64,000 nucleotides of DNA from Guadua angustifolia. Lineage: Eukaryota > Streptophyta > Magnoliopsida > Poales > Poaceae. The position numbers were made by a program, and so were the translations under genes. Location of the stretch: assembly GCA_036346375.1 (NCBI GenBank), contig CM070520.1, positions 14,829,791 through 14,893,790 of the forward strand, given 5' to 3'. The notes below the pieces were generated by a model. That model searched no databases. It saw nothing but the letters and a program-made list of their open reading frames with translations, and had not been told where the DNA came from. Below, piece after piece: positions 36,507 to 48,022 of this stretch (positions within the stretch are counted from its first letter, which is position 1; each line of letters begins with the position of its first letter).

Positions 36507-39500
36507 TGTCGGGACCCGAATTCGCAATCCGGAAACCCTCTGTGTTTTCAAAGACTAGTCCCGTGATCATCGCTAGTGCCCATAGCTAACAAAGATGAAT
36601 ATCACAATCATACACAACGGAATAATAAATAAAGTATTCATCTATTAATATAACATGTTGAACAACCTTAAGGTCAACTTACAATTTGTGAAACCTAGAT
36701 GGCTTCAACTCAGAGTAAAACGAACAGCAATGAACGAAGAACGCGTCGGTGAATCCCATCAAAATACCATGCATTTGACAAGGTTCAACTCCTAGATATT
36801 CGCCTTCTTGCAGAATTCTCCTTCTTCAAGACAGAGACTTCTCCTCAACCGGTGATGTTTTGTTAAAGCAAGGGTGAGTACACAACCGTACTCAACAAGT
36901 CATGCATGTAATGCGTTCTATTACTACATGCACGGCTTATTCCAAAGGAATGGTCAATGGTTCTTTTGCGAAAGCAAAGATTCACAAATAATCATAGTAG
37001 ATAGAAAAGCAAAGAAACAAATAATACCCATAATAAATTTCGTAATCATTCTCAAGTAAAGCATTTCTTTTCCTTAACCAATTTCCATATCACATTGTTC
37101 ACATTCCCAACCTCATTTTATTTTCAAAACTCCACCCCTTGACTGAATCCCGAGCAATGTCCAAGATCATGGACTCGGCTATTCAATAGTTTTACACTCT
37201 GCAGAGGTTGTACACTTTAGCCACAAGATTCAATCAACTCATCACGTCAGCCGTGAATCGCCACACAAGAGTATGCGAATGAGCGATCATAACAAAGCCT
37301 TTTGGAAACTTCTATCTCAACCTATAGGAACCTCTCCGGGTTGCCTTCACTATCACTTCCCTCGCTCAGAGCCGAAGTATAGGACCGACAAACACCGTTG
37401 GATAGGGTACCAAGCCGCAGGACAGGTACACTCCCCAAATGACACCTCTCGTGTGATCGCCACCCCGAGGTATCAAAGGTGAGATATCGAATCCTACTAA
37501 ACTAGGTCCATCCCATACCGCATATGTGGTTGTACGAGTGACTCAATTCAAAGGCTTGCAAGGTTAAGTCCTTAGGGTGACCAAGGCAAGACTACCCCGA
37601 ATAATTCACCAACAATACCATCACATAATTCACCAATAATACCATCACATAATTCACCAACAACACCGCCAAATACCAAAGTGACATATCCAATGCCACT
37701 CTTGCCACTTGCCTTGGTCTAAAACATTTTACCACCCCAGTTGATTATTCCGCAACACAATGCCAACAACAACTCAACATCCATGTAGAACCACACTGGT
37801 TCCACATATCAACATCATCGTGTGGCAACACGTCACACCATTTCACAAACACATTTCATAATCCATTAATCAGTATTATTCTTTTATTTTCAAAAGACAT
37901 GAGTTGCGTGGCATGGCTAAGCAATTATACACGGTCTAACCAACCCACGTTGGCAAGTAATAGTAACCAACTAATAATCAACCATCTTTGGGTGACAAAT
38001 GAATTATGGCATACAAATAATCATGGCAAGGTGATATTAGCAATTGGATTGAATAACTAATCCCAAATTAATTCAAATTATTTTAATCTTGAACTAGCAT
38101 GCAATAATTTGAATCAAAGTAAATTTGTAAAACTGGGAGCAATATGATCAAAGCACAACTTGCCTGGCCCTTGCAATTTTTTTTATTATTCTTTACTCTT
38201 TATCTTCAATCCTTGATCCTCAATCTTCAATCTCCGCTTGCTTGCTTCTCAGCTCCTTCGAGCGACTTCCAGCAATGCGTCTAACGATAAACAAGCATAA
38301 ATACCACAAAACTCAAAAAGCAAATCAAGTAAACTCCAAATTAAGAACGAATAGCATTGGGCACAACGGCTTAGATGAAATTAGGAACTTGAATGGATTA
38401 GGTCAATGATTAAACAAAATGAACGGCTTTGAAAATACATACAAGAGAAAGATTAATAACTGGGAAAGAAGGAATAGTATTCCGAAGAATATTTCCTTTG
38501 AAGTTGCTATCTTGATTAGACAGACAATGACATATGGCTCTCGATCCATAGACCGGGTCCATGAAGATTTGTTAGTTCACCATAAACTAAGCAGATGCTC
38601 GAGGTTAACTTTCGTTGTTCGAACGACACAGTCAACCAAAAAGAAGATAGACTGATAGGCTAGGTCTGGCACAAGAATATGACATATGGCTAATGGTCTA
38701 TCGACCAAGACCACGAATGAATTCTGGGTTAATGGCAGATTAGATTTTCAAGGGTAAGACAAGAATGGATGGAATCGATATCCACTACGGTTCGATCCGG
38801 AGGCTAGGCTTACATCGGAGACGGGACTCGACGACGACGTGGCGGTGATGACAGGAATACGAGGCTGAACTCAACGAGATGGGCTAGATCACAATAAGGC
38901 GATAGAAAAAGGTAAAGACATCACATTAGGGCTTCCACTTGTATGCACCCATGCGATGACAGCGATACAATGAGAGCAAATCGTTAACGGTGGAGCGTTA
39001 ACGGTGGAACGTTAACGATGAATATGAAGCATTAACAGCGGAACGTTAACGATGGAATATTAACGGCGAAACGTTTACGACGGAACGTTAACGGCGGAAC
39101 GTTAACGATGAAACATTAACGGCGAAACGTTAACGACGGAACGTTAACGATGGAACGTTAACGGCGAAGCGATGACGGACGCTTTTGAAATAACAAGGTG
39201 GCGACTGTTGGCTGATAGATAGGGCAGCGAGGTCACGACATGGCAAATTTGTGCTAGCCGAATGGGTACTGCCGAGGCAGCAGACATGCAAAACGGAGCA
39301 ACGATTTAAATAACCGAGATACAAATGAATAAAATAAAATAAACAGAAACTAAAAATTATAATAAAAATACTGGCAGGTAGAGGATGAATTTAGAAATTT
39401 GAATCAGTCGATTCTGAGTTCGGATGGAGGAGAATAGATCAAACGAAGTTTGACTAGAAAGAAAATCCCGAAATTCAGAAATTGCCTTTGTAGCATCGCC

Positions 39501-39706
39501 ATGCTGCTTCGCTTCTTCGCTTCTGGCGTTTACGTAGCTCCAATAGAGGTTTCTTGCACAAACAATCTGAAGCTAGGGGCATGGCGGCGCAAAGGAAGCG
39601 ACAATATGGAACGAGGACGACGATGCGGTACCAAAGCAAACAACGGCTCGATTTAATGGTGGCTCAAGCGGCGCCGGCACTCTTGGCGGCAAACGGTGAG
39701 GCTACG
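36507..39706 (-). repeat. Left LTR of element B, first part
   Basis: Collinear with 52378-55505 at high identity. It contains a 24-bp tandem repeat (about 37601-37670, unit CACATAATTCACCAACAATA) and a GTTAACG-rich minisatellite. It breaks at 39706, where the plus-strand gypsy element starts; CTACG (39702-39706) is the likely target duplication. Confidence 0.82.
38986..39175. repeat. GTTAACG-rich minisatellite
   Basis: Imperfect units of roughly 15-22 bases such as GGCGGAACGTTAACGATG, with about ten copies of GTTAACG. The copy in the right LTR (about 54830-55005) has the same register but more GCG variants. Confidence 0.88.
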
Positions 39707-40658
39707 TGATTTAATACCCAGGGCATGGGTATCCCCAATGCCCAGAGAAGCATATGGGCGCCACACAAGATGAGCCTCGAACAAGAAGCCCTGCTCGGAG
39801 GCCCACGGCTTCCGACCAGTCGACGCGAGGGTGTTCGGTTCCCGACCAAGCCAACCCCAGGAAACAGTCCGACCGAGCGCTACAGGACCGGCGCCCCACG
39901 AACCACGGTAACGACGACCCAGGGTTGACCCGACCAATGGGTCGAACCGATCGGCAGCCCCGAACAAGTTCAGATCATCTTCACCGAGAAGCAGACGTCA
40001 AATCGTCAGAAACCGGCCTCTGCTAGTCCCTAAATGGTGATGCGACGCCGTCTAATCGAGCGAGAGACAGACGCCACGCACCTTCCCAAAGCGGTTCCGT
40101 GGTCGACACCCTCGATGTCAGCACTGACGACAAGCAGAGAGCAGTACGCCGCTTCGAAGGAATGGATCGGCCGCCACTCAAGATCTCCACCAACTCAATA
40201 CGAGACGTGCAACCACCCGCCGAGGACAAGTCCAAATGACTGACACCGAGGCGGAAGACCGGACTCCTAGGCGTAGGGAGCCCCATCCATTTTTTCCTTT
40301 ACACGCCCCCGTGTAACCTCCGTGTAACCTGCCTTCCCAGGCTATATAAGGGGAGGCATGGCCCTTCGGAGCAGGGTAGTAGGCAGTCGAACATAGCACT
40401 CCCGAATCACACTCGCAGCCATTCTCGCCAACCCCTGTGCACAAGGTGCTCTGAGCCCGAGCTCAGCCCTCGCTTGTAACACGCAGCGAATTCACCGTAA
40501 TCAATATCATCAGACCACCTCATACTTAATGGAGTAGGGACGTTTCGCGAACCAAGATACATCCTGGACCTTTTTTTTCCGGTCTAACCATTCAGGAACG
40601 GGAGCGCGTGGCCCCTCTAGACCTACAAATTTACTTGCCGGTTCTCAAAACACCGACA
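39707..40658 (+). repeat. 5' LTR of the plus-strand gypsy element (952 bp)
   Basis: Starts TGATTTAATACC (3' copy TGGCGAATACC) and ends CACCGACA. TATATAAG at 40343-40350 is the likely LTR promoter TATA box. It is close in sequence to 47096-48022. Confidence 0.88.
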
Positions 40659-40660
40659 GT

Positions 40661-40678
40661 TGGCGCGCCAGGTAGGGG
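40661..40678 (+). other. Primer-binding site of the plus-strand gypsy element
   Basis: TGGCGCGCCAGGTAGGGG, two bases after the LTR end. Its first ten bases are a perfect palindrome. The primer tRNA is not the initiator-Met used by elements A, B and the triple-LTR element. Confidence 0.75.
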
Positions 40679-40685
40679 CTTCCTG

Positions 40686-42144
40686 ATGGCTTCCTTCACC
40701 GACGACAACGCGCTAGCGCCCAGGAGCCGAATCTGTTTCGGTTCCTTCAACTTCGTCGTCACCACGGCAAGAGAGCTCAAGCTCGCTCCCGCCGCTCCCC
40801 CTAGCCAGGCCCTCGTCGGGCGCCTGGATACCGTCGCCTGCGCCATCGACAACCTTCGACTCGAGGACCCCGCATCGTCTTCGACGCCGACGCCCACTGC
40901 GCACAGCACCGCCGCTCGCGGGAGTGCGCACATGCCCGTGTAGGCGACGCCACCGCCTCCCGCACGGTCGTGTTTCGTGGCCATGGCCGGCTACGCACCG
41001 ACCTCCTTCCACGAAATATTGGAAAGCTCCACCAATGGTGACTCCGACTCTGACGCAGAGCAAGCCTCGGAGGAACCATATTCCCGCGAATGTAACGTGG
41101 CCGACGTGGGCGAACAGACGGCCGCTACTTCCCCGAGCCAAGAGGCCCTCCACCGGCGCACCGAAGCACCGGAGGTGGGGCATCAGCTCGGGCGGGTTGG
41201 GTCTCCCCAGATCCGCCACGACGAGCCCCTCCGGCAGCGAGAGCTGGAGCTACGAGCGACCAGGCTCGGCAAGGCGAGGGTCGACCAACTAGGGCCGAGC
41301 CAACTTGCGCCTACAGTGCAGTGGCGCTTGCCTCTTGCGAGGTACACACCAACAAGCCCAGGGAGGCCGTCGTGCCCCATGCTTCCCACTTCCTAGACAG
41401 AATTTCGCCGTGGCTGCGATGCTACTCCGCGGCATCCCCGAGCCGAGCGAGCCTGAGGCCAGGGCTACCTACCGCACCTCCGGGAGCTGGTAGAGCACGC
41501 CGCCGTGCAACATGTACCGGCCCCTGGCGCGCAACATTCGAGGTCTCACTCGGGCCGCCAGAGCCAGACCCGTCGTGAGCCGGCCAAACCGTATCAAGAA
41601 TTGGGCGGCCCGGGCCTCCTACACTCCGCGTCGGCGTCTCGAAAAGCGTCGACGATCACTGCGACACCCTCGACAGCGGAAAAGATCGACCGTGGCGGGG
41701 CCCGTTCGCAGGTGGCGGACAGCGGTCGGCGCCATTTATCGAAGAGACCGGAACCGGGCCCCCAAGCATTCTCGCGGAGATCCGCCGCTGATTTCCCCCG
41801 CTTCGAGCACTGTTAACATAGCCAAATACACGGAGCAACGAACCCGGTGTTTGGCTCGAAGATTACCGCTTCTTGCCGGCCGGTGGAATCTTGATGATCT
41901 TTTCATCATTCAAGACCTCCCATTTACTGGCGGACTCGCCCGAGCCTGGCTCGAGTACTGCCCGGAACTATTAGGAAGCTGGCCGACTTGAAGAACGTCT
42001 TCGTCGAAACTTCGAGGGCACTTACAAGTTACAGGAATTCTGGGACTTAAAAGTCGCAGCAAAGACCAGAGAAATGCTCGGGACTATATCCGGCGTTTCT
42101 CCCAATAGTGTAATGAACTCCCCGACATCAGCGACGCCGACGTC
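40686..42144 (+). pseudogene. gag, N-terminal and capsid part, frameshifted
   Basis: ATG at 40686 opens MASFTDDNALAPRSR, 86 codons to 40943. A second frame (40977-41396) begins MAGYAPTSFHEILESS and is Glu/Ser-rich. The capsid part at about 41820-42140 shows LDDLFIIQDLPFTGG, matching the better preserved gag block of the minus-strand copy (63645-63833, DDLFVIQYLPIYLADSARVW). Gag packages the element RNA in cytoplasmic particles. At least three frame changes break it. Confidence 0.75.
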
Positions 42145-42879
42145 GTGGGGGCGTTCATTTACGGCACCACGTGCAGAGCCTTGGTCCACAAGCTGGGTTG
42201 CATCAAACCCAGGACCACCAAGGAGCTGCTCGACATTGCCACCAACCACGCCTCCGGCGAGGAGGTCGTGGGTGCCATCTTCGACAAAGGAAAGGCCAAA
42301 CGAGAGTCCGGCTCCGAGCCAGCCGCTCCTTCCGATCGCTCCGACAAGCGAAGGCGGAAGGGGAAGCAGGCCAGCGAGGACCACACGGTCGTGGCCGCCG
42401 GCCGCCCTGACAAGCAGCAGGCGCGACAGGCACCCGACCACTTCGAAAAATTGATGGAGAGCCCGTGTCCGAACCACGGGTACCCCGTCAAGCATAAATA
42501 CCGAGACTGCGAAGTCCTGAAGCGCTTTCTCTCCGGAAAGGGGAAGAAGCGCGATCCGACGCCGGAGGTCGGGGAGGAAAGGGCAGACGACGGGTTCCCG
42601 GAGCCCGACGGATGCCTCATGATCTTCGGCGGGCCAGAGAGCTACGCCGACAAGCGAAGGCAAAAGCTTGCCTACCGCGAGGTGCACACGGTGACCCCCG
42701 CGGTCCCCAAGTACCTCCGGTGGTCAGAATCTCCGATCACCTTTGACCGGACTGACCACCCCGACCACATCCCGCACCCGGGAAGGTACCCGCTCGTCGT
42801 CGACCCCATCGTGGGGTCGAAGTGCCTCACGAAGGTGCTCATGGACGGCGGCAGCGGTCTCAACATCATGTATCTTTGA
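42145..42879 (+). CDS. gag C-terminus and protease ORF (244 codons)
   Basis: The first 90 or so residues are the end of gag, with the basic stretch KRRRKGKQ. A cysteine/histidine cluster CPNHGYPVKHKYRDC stands where a zinc knuckle is expected (CX2HX5HX4C). From about residue 170 the frame is the aspartic protease, with KVLMDGGSGLNIMY near the end; DGGS replaces the usual D-S/T-G, as seen in other Tat elements. It stops at 42877-42879 shortly after the catalytic motif, and the flap part continues in another frame (about 42880-43180), so the enzyme is incomplete as read. Confidence 0.75.
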   Translation: MGAFIYGTTCRALVHKLGCIKPRTTKELLDIATNHASGEEVVGAIFDKGKAKRESGSEPAAPSDRSDKRRRKGKQASEDHTVVAAGRPDKQQARQAPDHFEKLMESPCPNHGYPVKHKYRDCEVLKRFLSGKGKKRDPTPEVGEERADDGFPEPDGCLMIFGGPESYADKRRQKLAYREVHTVTPAVPKYLRWSESPITFDRTDHPDHIPHPGRYPLVVDPIVGSKCLTKVLMDGGSGLNIMYL

Positions 42880-43419
42880 GACGCTCGACGCCACAGGAAT
42901 TCTCGTTAATCCCTCGCGGCCAAAGCAGGCGCCTTCACAGGCGTCATCCTGTGCCAGAAGCCTACCCCTTGGGCAGATCGACCTGCCCGTCACCTTTGGG
43001 GGCCCGAGAACTTCTGCACCGAAAACCTCACATTTGAGGTTGTGGGGTTTGCGGGATCCTACCACGCCATTTTGGGGAGGCCGTGTTATGCGAAGTTCAT
43101 GGCGGTCCCCAACTACACCTACTTGAAGTTGAAGATTCCAGGGCCACGAGGTGTTATTACCATGGCCTCATCTTTCCAGCTCGTGATTCAATCATGGCGT
43201 GAGCAACAGGAGGTGGCTTCGCGGTCATTGCATCCGCCGAACTCGACCACTACCGGAGGGAGGCCTCCGAGTCCCTCCCAGCCTCCAGTAAGTCGGGGCC
43301 CGGATCCTTCGAGTCCGCCGAGGACACGAAGAGGGTCGCGGTTGACCCCGAGGACCCCGCCAAGACCGTGCAGGTAGGGTCCGCCCTCCCCGCCAAATAG
43401 GAAAGCGCGCTCATCGACT

Positions 43420-44160
43420 TCCTCCGAGCAAATCGGGATGTCTTCGCATGGAAGACCTCCGACATGCCGCATCCCAAGGGAGTCACGAGCACACCTGAAT
43501 ATCGGCCGGCGCAAGGCCGCCAGCCAACGCCGCGCGTTTGATGAAGAAAAGCGCAGCTCATAGGGAAGAAGTCGCCAAACTTTTGGAAGCGGGGTTCATA
43601 AAGAGTCGCCACCCCGAGTGGCTTGCCAACCCTGTCCTTGTAAAAAGAAGTCCGGGCAATGGAGAATGTGTGTTGATTACACGAGCCTGAACAAGGCATG
43701 TCCCAAGGACCATTTTCCTCTGCCCCGGATTGACCAGGTCATCGATTCCACTGCTGGGTGTGAATCGCTCTCCTTCCTGGACGCCTACTCGGGCTACCAC
43801 CAAATTCCGATGAAAGAATCCGACCAGCTCGCGACTTCTTTCATCACTCCGTTCGGCTCGTTTTGTTACGTAACGATGCCCTTTGGTCTAAAAAGCGGGT
43901 GCTACATACCAGCGGTGCATGTACACCTGTTTCGACGACCAAATCGGCCGTAGAACATCGAGGTCTCACGAAACGACATCGTCGTCAAAACCCGAAAAGG
44001 CGGCGACCTCATCGCCGACCTCGAAACTTTTTGCGAACCTCGGCGGTTTCGCGATAAAGCTCAACCACGAAAAGCACGTCTTGAGTCCCCAAGGGGAAGC
44101 TTCTCGGCTACATTATATCCGAGCGTGGCATCGAAGCCAACCCGGTAAAGATCTCAGCAA
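43420..44160 (+). pseudogene. Reverse transcriptase domain, frameshifted
   Basis: Clear RT blocks: KKSGQWRMCVDYTSLNKACP, then KDHFPLPRIDQVID, LSFLDAYSGYHQIPM, and ATSFITPFGSFCYVTMPFGL (43618-43890). The thumb side reads DIVVKTRKGGDLIADLE. The catalytic YxDD box should lie at 43963-43977, but the sequence there is out of frame and reads AACGAC (Asn-Asp) in the frame of DIVVK. This polymerase copies the element RNA to cDNA. Confidence 0.82.
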
Positions 44161-44162
44161 TC

Positions 44163-45130
44163 ATGAAGATGGGCCCTGTCGCCGACCTGAAGGGCGTCCA
44201 AAAGCTAATGGGATGCCTCGCAGCTCTGAGCCGTTTCGTGTCTCGCCTCGGCGAGCGCAGAATGCCGCTCTATAAGCTGCTCCGGAAGTCCGACCACTTC
44301 AGCTGGACACAGGAAGCGCAGGAAGCCCTCGACCGGCTGAAGACCTTCCTGACGTCACCACCGGTCCTGACCGCGCCAGCGCCATGCGAACCCCTGCTCC
44401 TCTACATCACCGCCACGTCCCAGGTCGTGAGTCTGGCGCTTCGTCGAAGCGGCAGAAGGCCAGCGCCCTCAAGGTGCGGCGATCGGTCTACTTCATCGAT
44501 GAAGTACTCTTGAGTCAAAGCCGCTATCATAAGAACGAAGTTACTCTCTGGCGGTGCTAATCGCAAAGAGGAAACTGATCCACTACTTCGGCCAGCATCC
44601 CGTCTCCGTTGTGACTTCCTCGCCGCTTGGCGAGATCATCCGCAACCGCGACGCCTCGGGAAGGATAGCCAAGTGGGCGCTCGAACTCAACGGCCACGAC
44701 ATTTCGTTCGTCCCCAAGACGGCGATCAAGTCGCAAGCCCTTGCCGACTTCGTCGCTGAGTGGACGAAAGCCAGCGCCCCGGCTCGAGACCCGTCTTGGG
44801 CGATGTACTTGACGGATCCTACGAGCAGGCGGAACGCGAGGATCGTCATCGTTTCTCCACTCGGCAACAAACTCCAATATGCCGTCCGATTGCTCTTCGA
44901 CGCTACGAACAACGTCGCCGAGTACGAAGCCCTCGTCAACGGTCTCCGGATCGCCGCCGACCTCAGCGTCCGTCGGCTTACGTACTGGCGACTCAAGGCG
45001 GTGGTCGACCGGTCATGAAGGCCTCGAGCCGAGATCGCATGGCGGCATATCTGCCGGGAAATGCATAGCGTGAAGAAAAGTTTAAGGGTTCGAGCTCCAC
45101 CACAAGACCAAGCGCAATAACGGCGAGGCC
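44163..45130 (+). pseudogene. RNase H and second archaeal-type RNase H
   Basis: 44163-44510 reads the RT connection (MKMGPVADLKGVQKLM, then FSWTQEAQEALDRLKTFL). 44554-45018 carries the first RNase H end (PLGEIIRNRDASGRIAKWAL, then ELNGHDISFVPKTAIKSQAL) and then NNVAEYEALVNGLRIA, the signature of the additional RNase H acquired by Tat elements. The frame ends at 45016 and resumes with VMKASS and later GEADYLTSLASAKG. RNase H removes the RNA strand during cDNA synthesis. Confidence 0.82.
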
Positions 45131-45498
45131 GACTACCTTACCAGCCTCGCTTCCGCCAAGGGACCCGTTCCGACCGGGATCTTCGTCCAAGATCTTCACC
45201 AACCGTCCATCCGACTGGACCCGGTGGCCGAGCAGGAGGACGGACCGCCTGGCTCGGCCGAGCCAACCACCAATCAACCGGATGCAGCGCCATCCGACTT
45301 GAGTCGGGACGTGCTCACGACTGAATCGGACTGGAGGAAGCCCTCGTCAACAGCAGCCGGACGGGACCCTCCCGACCGGCAAGAGGCCGGCGCCTCGCTC
45401 GGCGAGCGAAATCTTTTGTCCTGGTCGGCGAAGACCTTTACAAAAGGAGTCCCTCGGGGGTCCTCCAGAAGTGCATCCTGGCCGACCAAGGCAAGGAA

Positions 45499-46416
45499 TT
45501 GCTGCTCGACATCCACGGCAGGGTGTGCGGTCATCACGCAGCGCCACGGTCCCTCGTGGGTAAGGCCTTCCGTCAAGGTTTCTATTGGCCGACCGCCGTG
45601 GCCGACGCCAAGCAAATTGTTCGCACCTGCGAAGGGTGCCAATTTTTTGCCCGACAAACACACCTTCCAGCCCAAGCCCTCCAGACGATCCCCATCACAT
45701 GGCCATTCGCAGTCTGGGGGCTCGATCTGCTCGGACCTTTCAAAAAGGCGCCCGGGGGCCTCACGCACCTCTTTGTCGTGGTGGACAAGTTCACTAAGTG
45801 GATAGAGGCGAAGCCAGTCGCCACTATCACGTCCGCGCAAGCGGCCAACTTCTTCCGCGACATCGTCTACCAATTTGGGGTCCCGAACTCCATCATCACC
45901 GACAATGGCACGCAGTTTACGGGGAAGGAATTTCTCGAATTCTGCGACGACTTCAACATCCGCGTCGACTGGGCGTCCGTGGCCCACCCGCAGACCAACG
46001 GCCAGGCCGAGAGGGCGAACGGCATGATCCTACAGGGGCTCAAGCCGCGAATCTTCAACCGATTGAAGAAGTCAGCGGGACGGTGGGCAGCCGAGCTGCC
46101 CTCCGTCCTTTGGAGTCTGCGGACCACTCCGACCCGGTCGACCGGGTTCACGCCGTTCTTCCTGGTGTTCGGCGCCGAAGCTGTCCTGCCAACCGACCTG
46201 GAATACGGCGCTCCGAGGCTGCAAACCTTCGACCAAGCTCGGGGGCTCGACTCACAGCAAGACGCGTCGACCCATTTCGGCGAGGCCTGCGGCGCTGTCA
46301 TCCTCCGGTCGGCCAAATATCGACCAAGCGTTCTTGGCGCTTATCGAGTCGTCGGATCCGTGGCGAGCCTTCAACGTAGAGCGACTTGGTCTGCGCCAAG
46401 TTCAGTCCAACGTTAG
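45499..46416 (+). CDS. Integrase ORF (305 codons)
   Basis: The zinc-binding region is at the start (IHGRVCGHHAAPRSL ... TCEGCQFFAR). The DDE core has its D in WGLDLLGPF, its D in IITDNGTQF and its E in NGQAERANG, all present. VVDKFTKWIEAKPV and WSLRTTPTRSTGFTPFFLVF are typical of plant gypsy integrases. The frame is open through the core and then runs off into a wrong frame after about residue 250, where the C-terminal part continues in another frame (46334-46558). It inserts the cDNA into the genome in the nucleus. Confidence 0.87.
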   Translation: MLLDIHGRVCGHHAAPRSLVGKAFRQGFYWPTAVADAKQIVRTCEGCQFFARQTHLPAQALQTIPITWPFAVWGLDLLGPFKKAPGGLTHLFVVVDKFTKWIEAKPVATITSAQAANFFRDIVYQFGVPNSIITDNGTQFTGKEFLEFCDDFNIRVDWASVAHPQTNGQAERANGMILQGLKPRIFNRLKKSAGRWAAELPSVLWSLRTTPTRSTGFTPFFLVFGAEAVLPTDLEYGAPRLQTFDQARGLDSQQDASTHFGEACGAVILRSAKYRPSVLGAYRVVGSVASLQRRATWSAPSSVQR

Positions 46417-46558
46417 CGAGCACAAGCTTTCTCCTCGTGGAAGGCCCTTCACCGTTGTGGAGGTAATCCGGCCCGGCACCTATCGACTAAGAGACGCCGA
46501 CGGCAACGTTGTATCAAATGCTTGGAATATTGAAAAGCTCAGGCAATTTTTTCCCTGA
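46334..46558 (+). pseudogene. Integrase C-terminal end
   Basis: Reads GRPFTVVEVIRPGTYRLRDA, then SNAWNIEKLRQFFP and the stop at 46556-46558. The same ending (NAWNIEKLRRFYP) is found on the minus strand at about 59125-59160 in the second gypsy copy. Confidence 0.82.
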
Positions 46559-47095
46559 GACCCATCCTTTATTCGCACATCCCCATTATCCTGTCGAGCC
46601 CGAGCGGCGCGAACCCGCTCGGGGGCTTCTAACCTACGTAACCTCGTTGCGTAGCGTCCGACCTACCAACGGTCTTCCCCTCGAAGGAACCACTTCGACC
46701 CGGCTACTACGGCCTACGTCTTGCAAAAACTCCGGTAGTTTTTCTTGACTACGACCGCTAAAGTAGTAGTCGCATGGTAAACGGACCTTGCATGGGCGAC
46801 CCAGAGCGTCGGCAAAAAATGTTTTCACGGCTAAGTCCTCACCCGAGTGGTTGAGCTGCCTCGCCTGACGTAAAACCCCGACCGCTCTCCGATCGCTCGG
46901 GGCTCCATCCGGATCGCTTCGCGCACCGCAAAACCGACCAAACCTGACCGACCGGGCATCAAAAATCGCAGAGGCCGGTCGATCAGTCCTAAGGCACAGA
47001 GATCCGGCCATGTCAAAGCGGCATGCTCGACCAGGATCCGTTGGACAGGGTGAACCCCCGACCGGCTCTCTAACCCGCCCGGGGCTCGGGGCTAT
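46559..47095 (+). other. 3' spacer and polypurine tract of the plus-strand gypsy element
   Basis: A 520-bp non-coding spacer rich in CCGACC, ending in CCCGGGGCTCGGGGCTAT (47078-47095), the polypurine tract next to the 3' LTR. No extra ORF here, unlike the Tat-like fragment at 31067-36506. Confidence 0.72.
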
Positions 47096-48022
47096 TGGCG
47101 AATACCAGGGCATGGGTATCCCCAATGCCCAGAGAAGCATATGGGCGCCACAGCGCTATGAGCCTCGAACAAAAGCCTGCTTTCGAGGCCCACGGCTTCC
47201 GACCCGACCCACCGAGGGTGTTCGGTTCCCCACCAAAGCCAACCCGAAGCAGTCCGGCCAAGGCACTACGGGACCGGCGCCCACGAACCATAGCACGCGA
47301 CCAGGTTGACCCGACCAATGGGTCGAACCGATCAGCAGCCCGAACAAGCTCAGATCATCTTCAGAAGCGGGCGTCAAATCATCGAAACCGGCCTCGCTAG
47401 TCCCTAAAGCGGGCCGATCGACGCCGTCACGATCGGCGAGACAGGGCCTTCGCACCTTCCCAAGGCTATTCCCGGCAGGACACCCTCGGCGTCGGCACGG
47501 ACGCCAGAGAAGCAGTACGCCGCTTCCGGAGGAATGGACCGGCCGTCACTCTGCATCTCCACCAACTCAATACGAGGCGTGCAACCACCCGTCGAGGACA
47601 AGTCCAAATGACCAGACACCGAGGCGGAAGGCCAGACTCCTAGGCGTGAGAGCCCCATCCATTTTTCCTTTACACGCCTGTGTAACCTCAAATGTACTTT
47701 GCCTTCCCGGACTATATAAGGAGGCATGGCCCTTCGGAGCGGGGTAGTAAGCGATCGAACATAGCACTCCCGAATCACACTCGCATGACCATTCTCGCCA
47801 ACCCCATGCACAAGGTGCTCGAGCGAGCTCGGCCCTCGCTTGTAACACGCCGGATTCACGAGAATCAATAACATCCAAACCACCTCACTGAATCGGAGTA
47901 GGGACGTTACGCGAACCAGTATACATCCTGGACCCCTTTTTTCCCTGGTCTAACCATTCAGGAGCAGGAGCGCGTGGCCCTCTAGACCTACAAATTTACT
48001 TGCGGTTCTCGAAACACCGACA
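47096..48022 (+). repeat. 3' LTR of the plus-strand gypsy element (927 bp)
   Basis: Starts TGGCGAATACCAGGG and ends CACCGACA. TATATAAG at about 47713-47720. It differs from the 5' LTR mainly by short indels. Confidence 0.88.

Larger units (their letters stand above)
39707..48022 (+). mobile_element. Tat-like Ty3/gypsy retrotransposon, nearly full length (8.3 kb)
   Basis: 5' LTR 39707-40658, primer site, gag, protease, RT, RNase H, a second archaeal-type RNase H, integrase, spacer, polypurine tract and 3' LTR 47096-48022. The protease-RT-RH-aRH-INT order with a dual RNase H places it in the Tat lineage of plant Ty3/gypsy. Target duplication is imperfect (CTACG 39702-39706, CTACT 48023-48027). 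Reading frames are interrupted repeatedly. It splits the left LTR of element B. Confidence 0.9.

Noticed and set aside
42022..42687. 221-codon minus-strand frame opposite gag/protease
   Set aside because: Shadow of the gypsy gag-protease frame on the plus strand, which carries the recognisable protein words.
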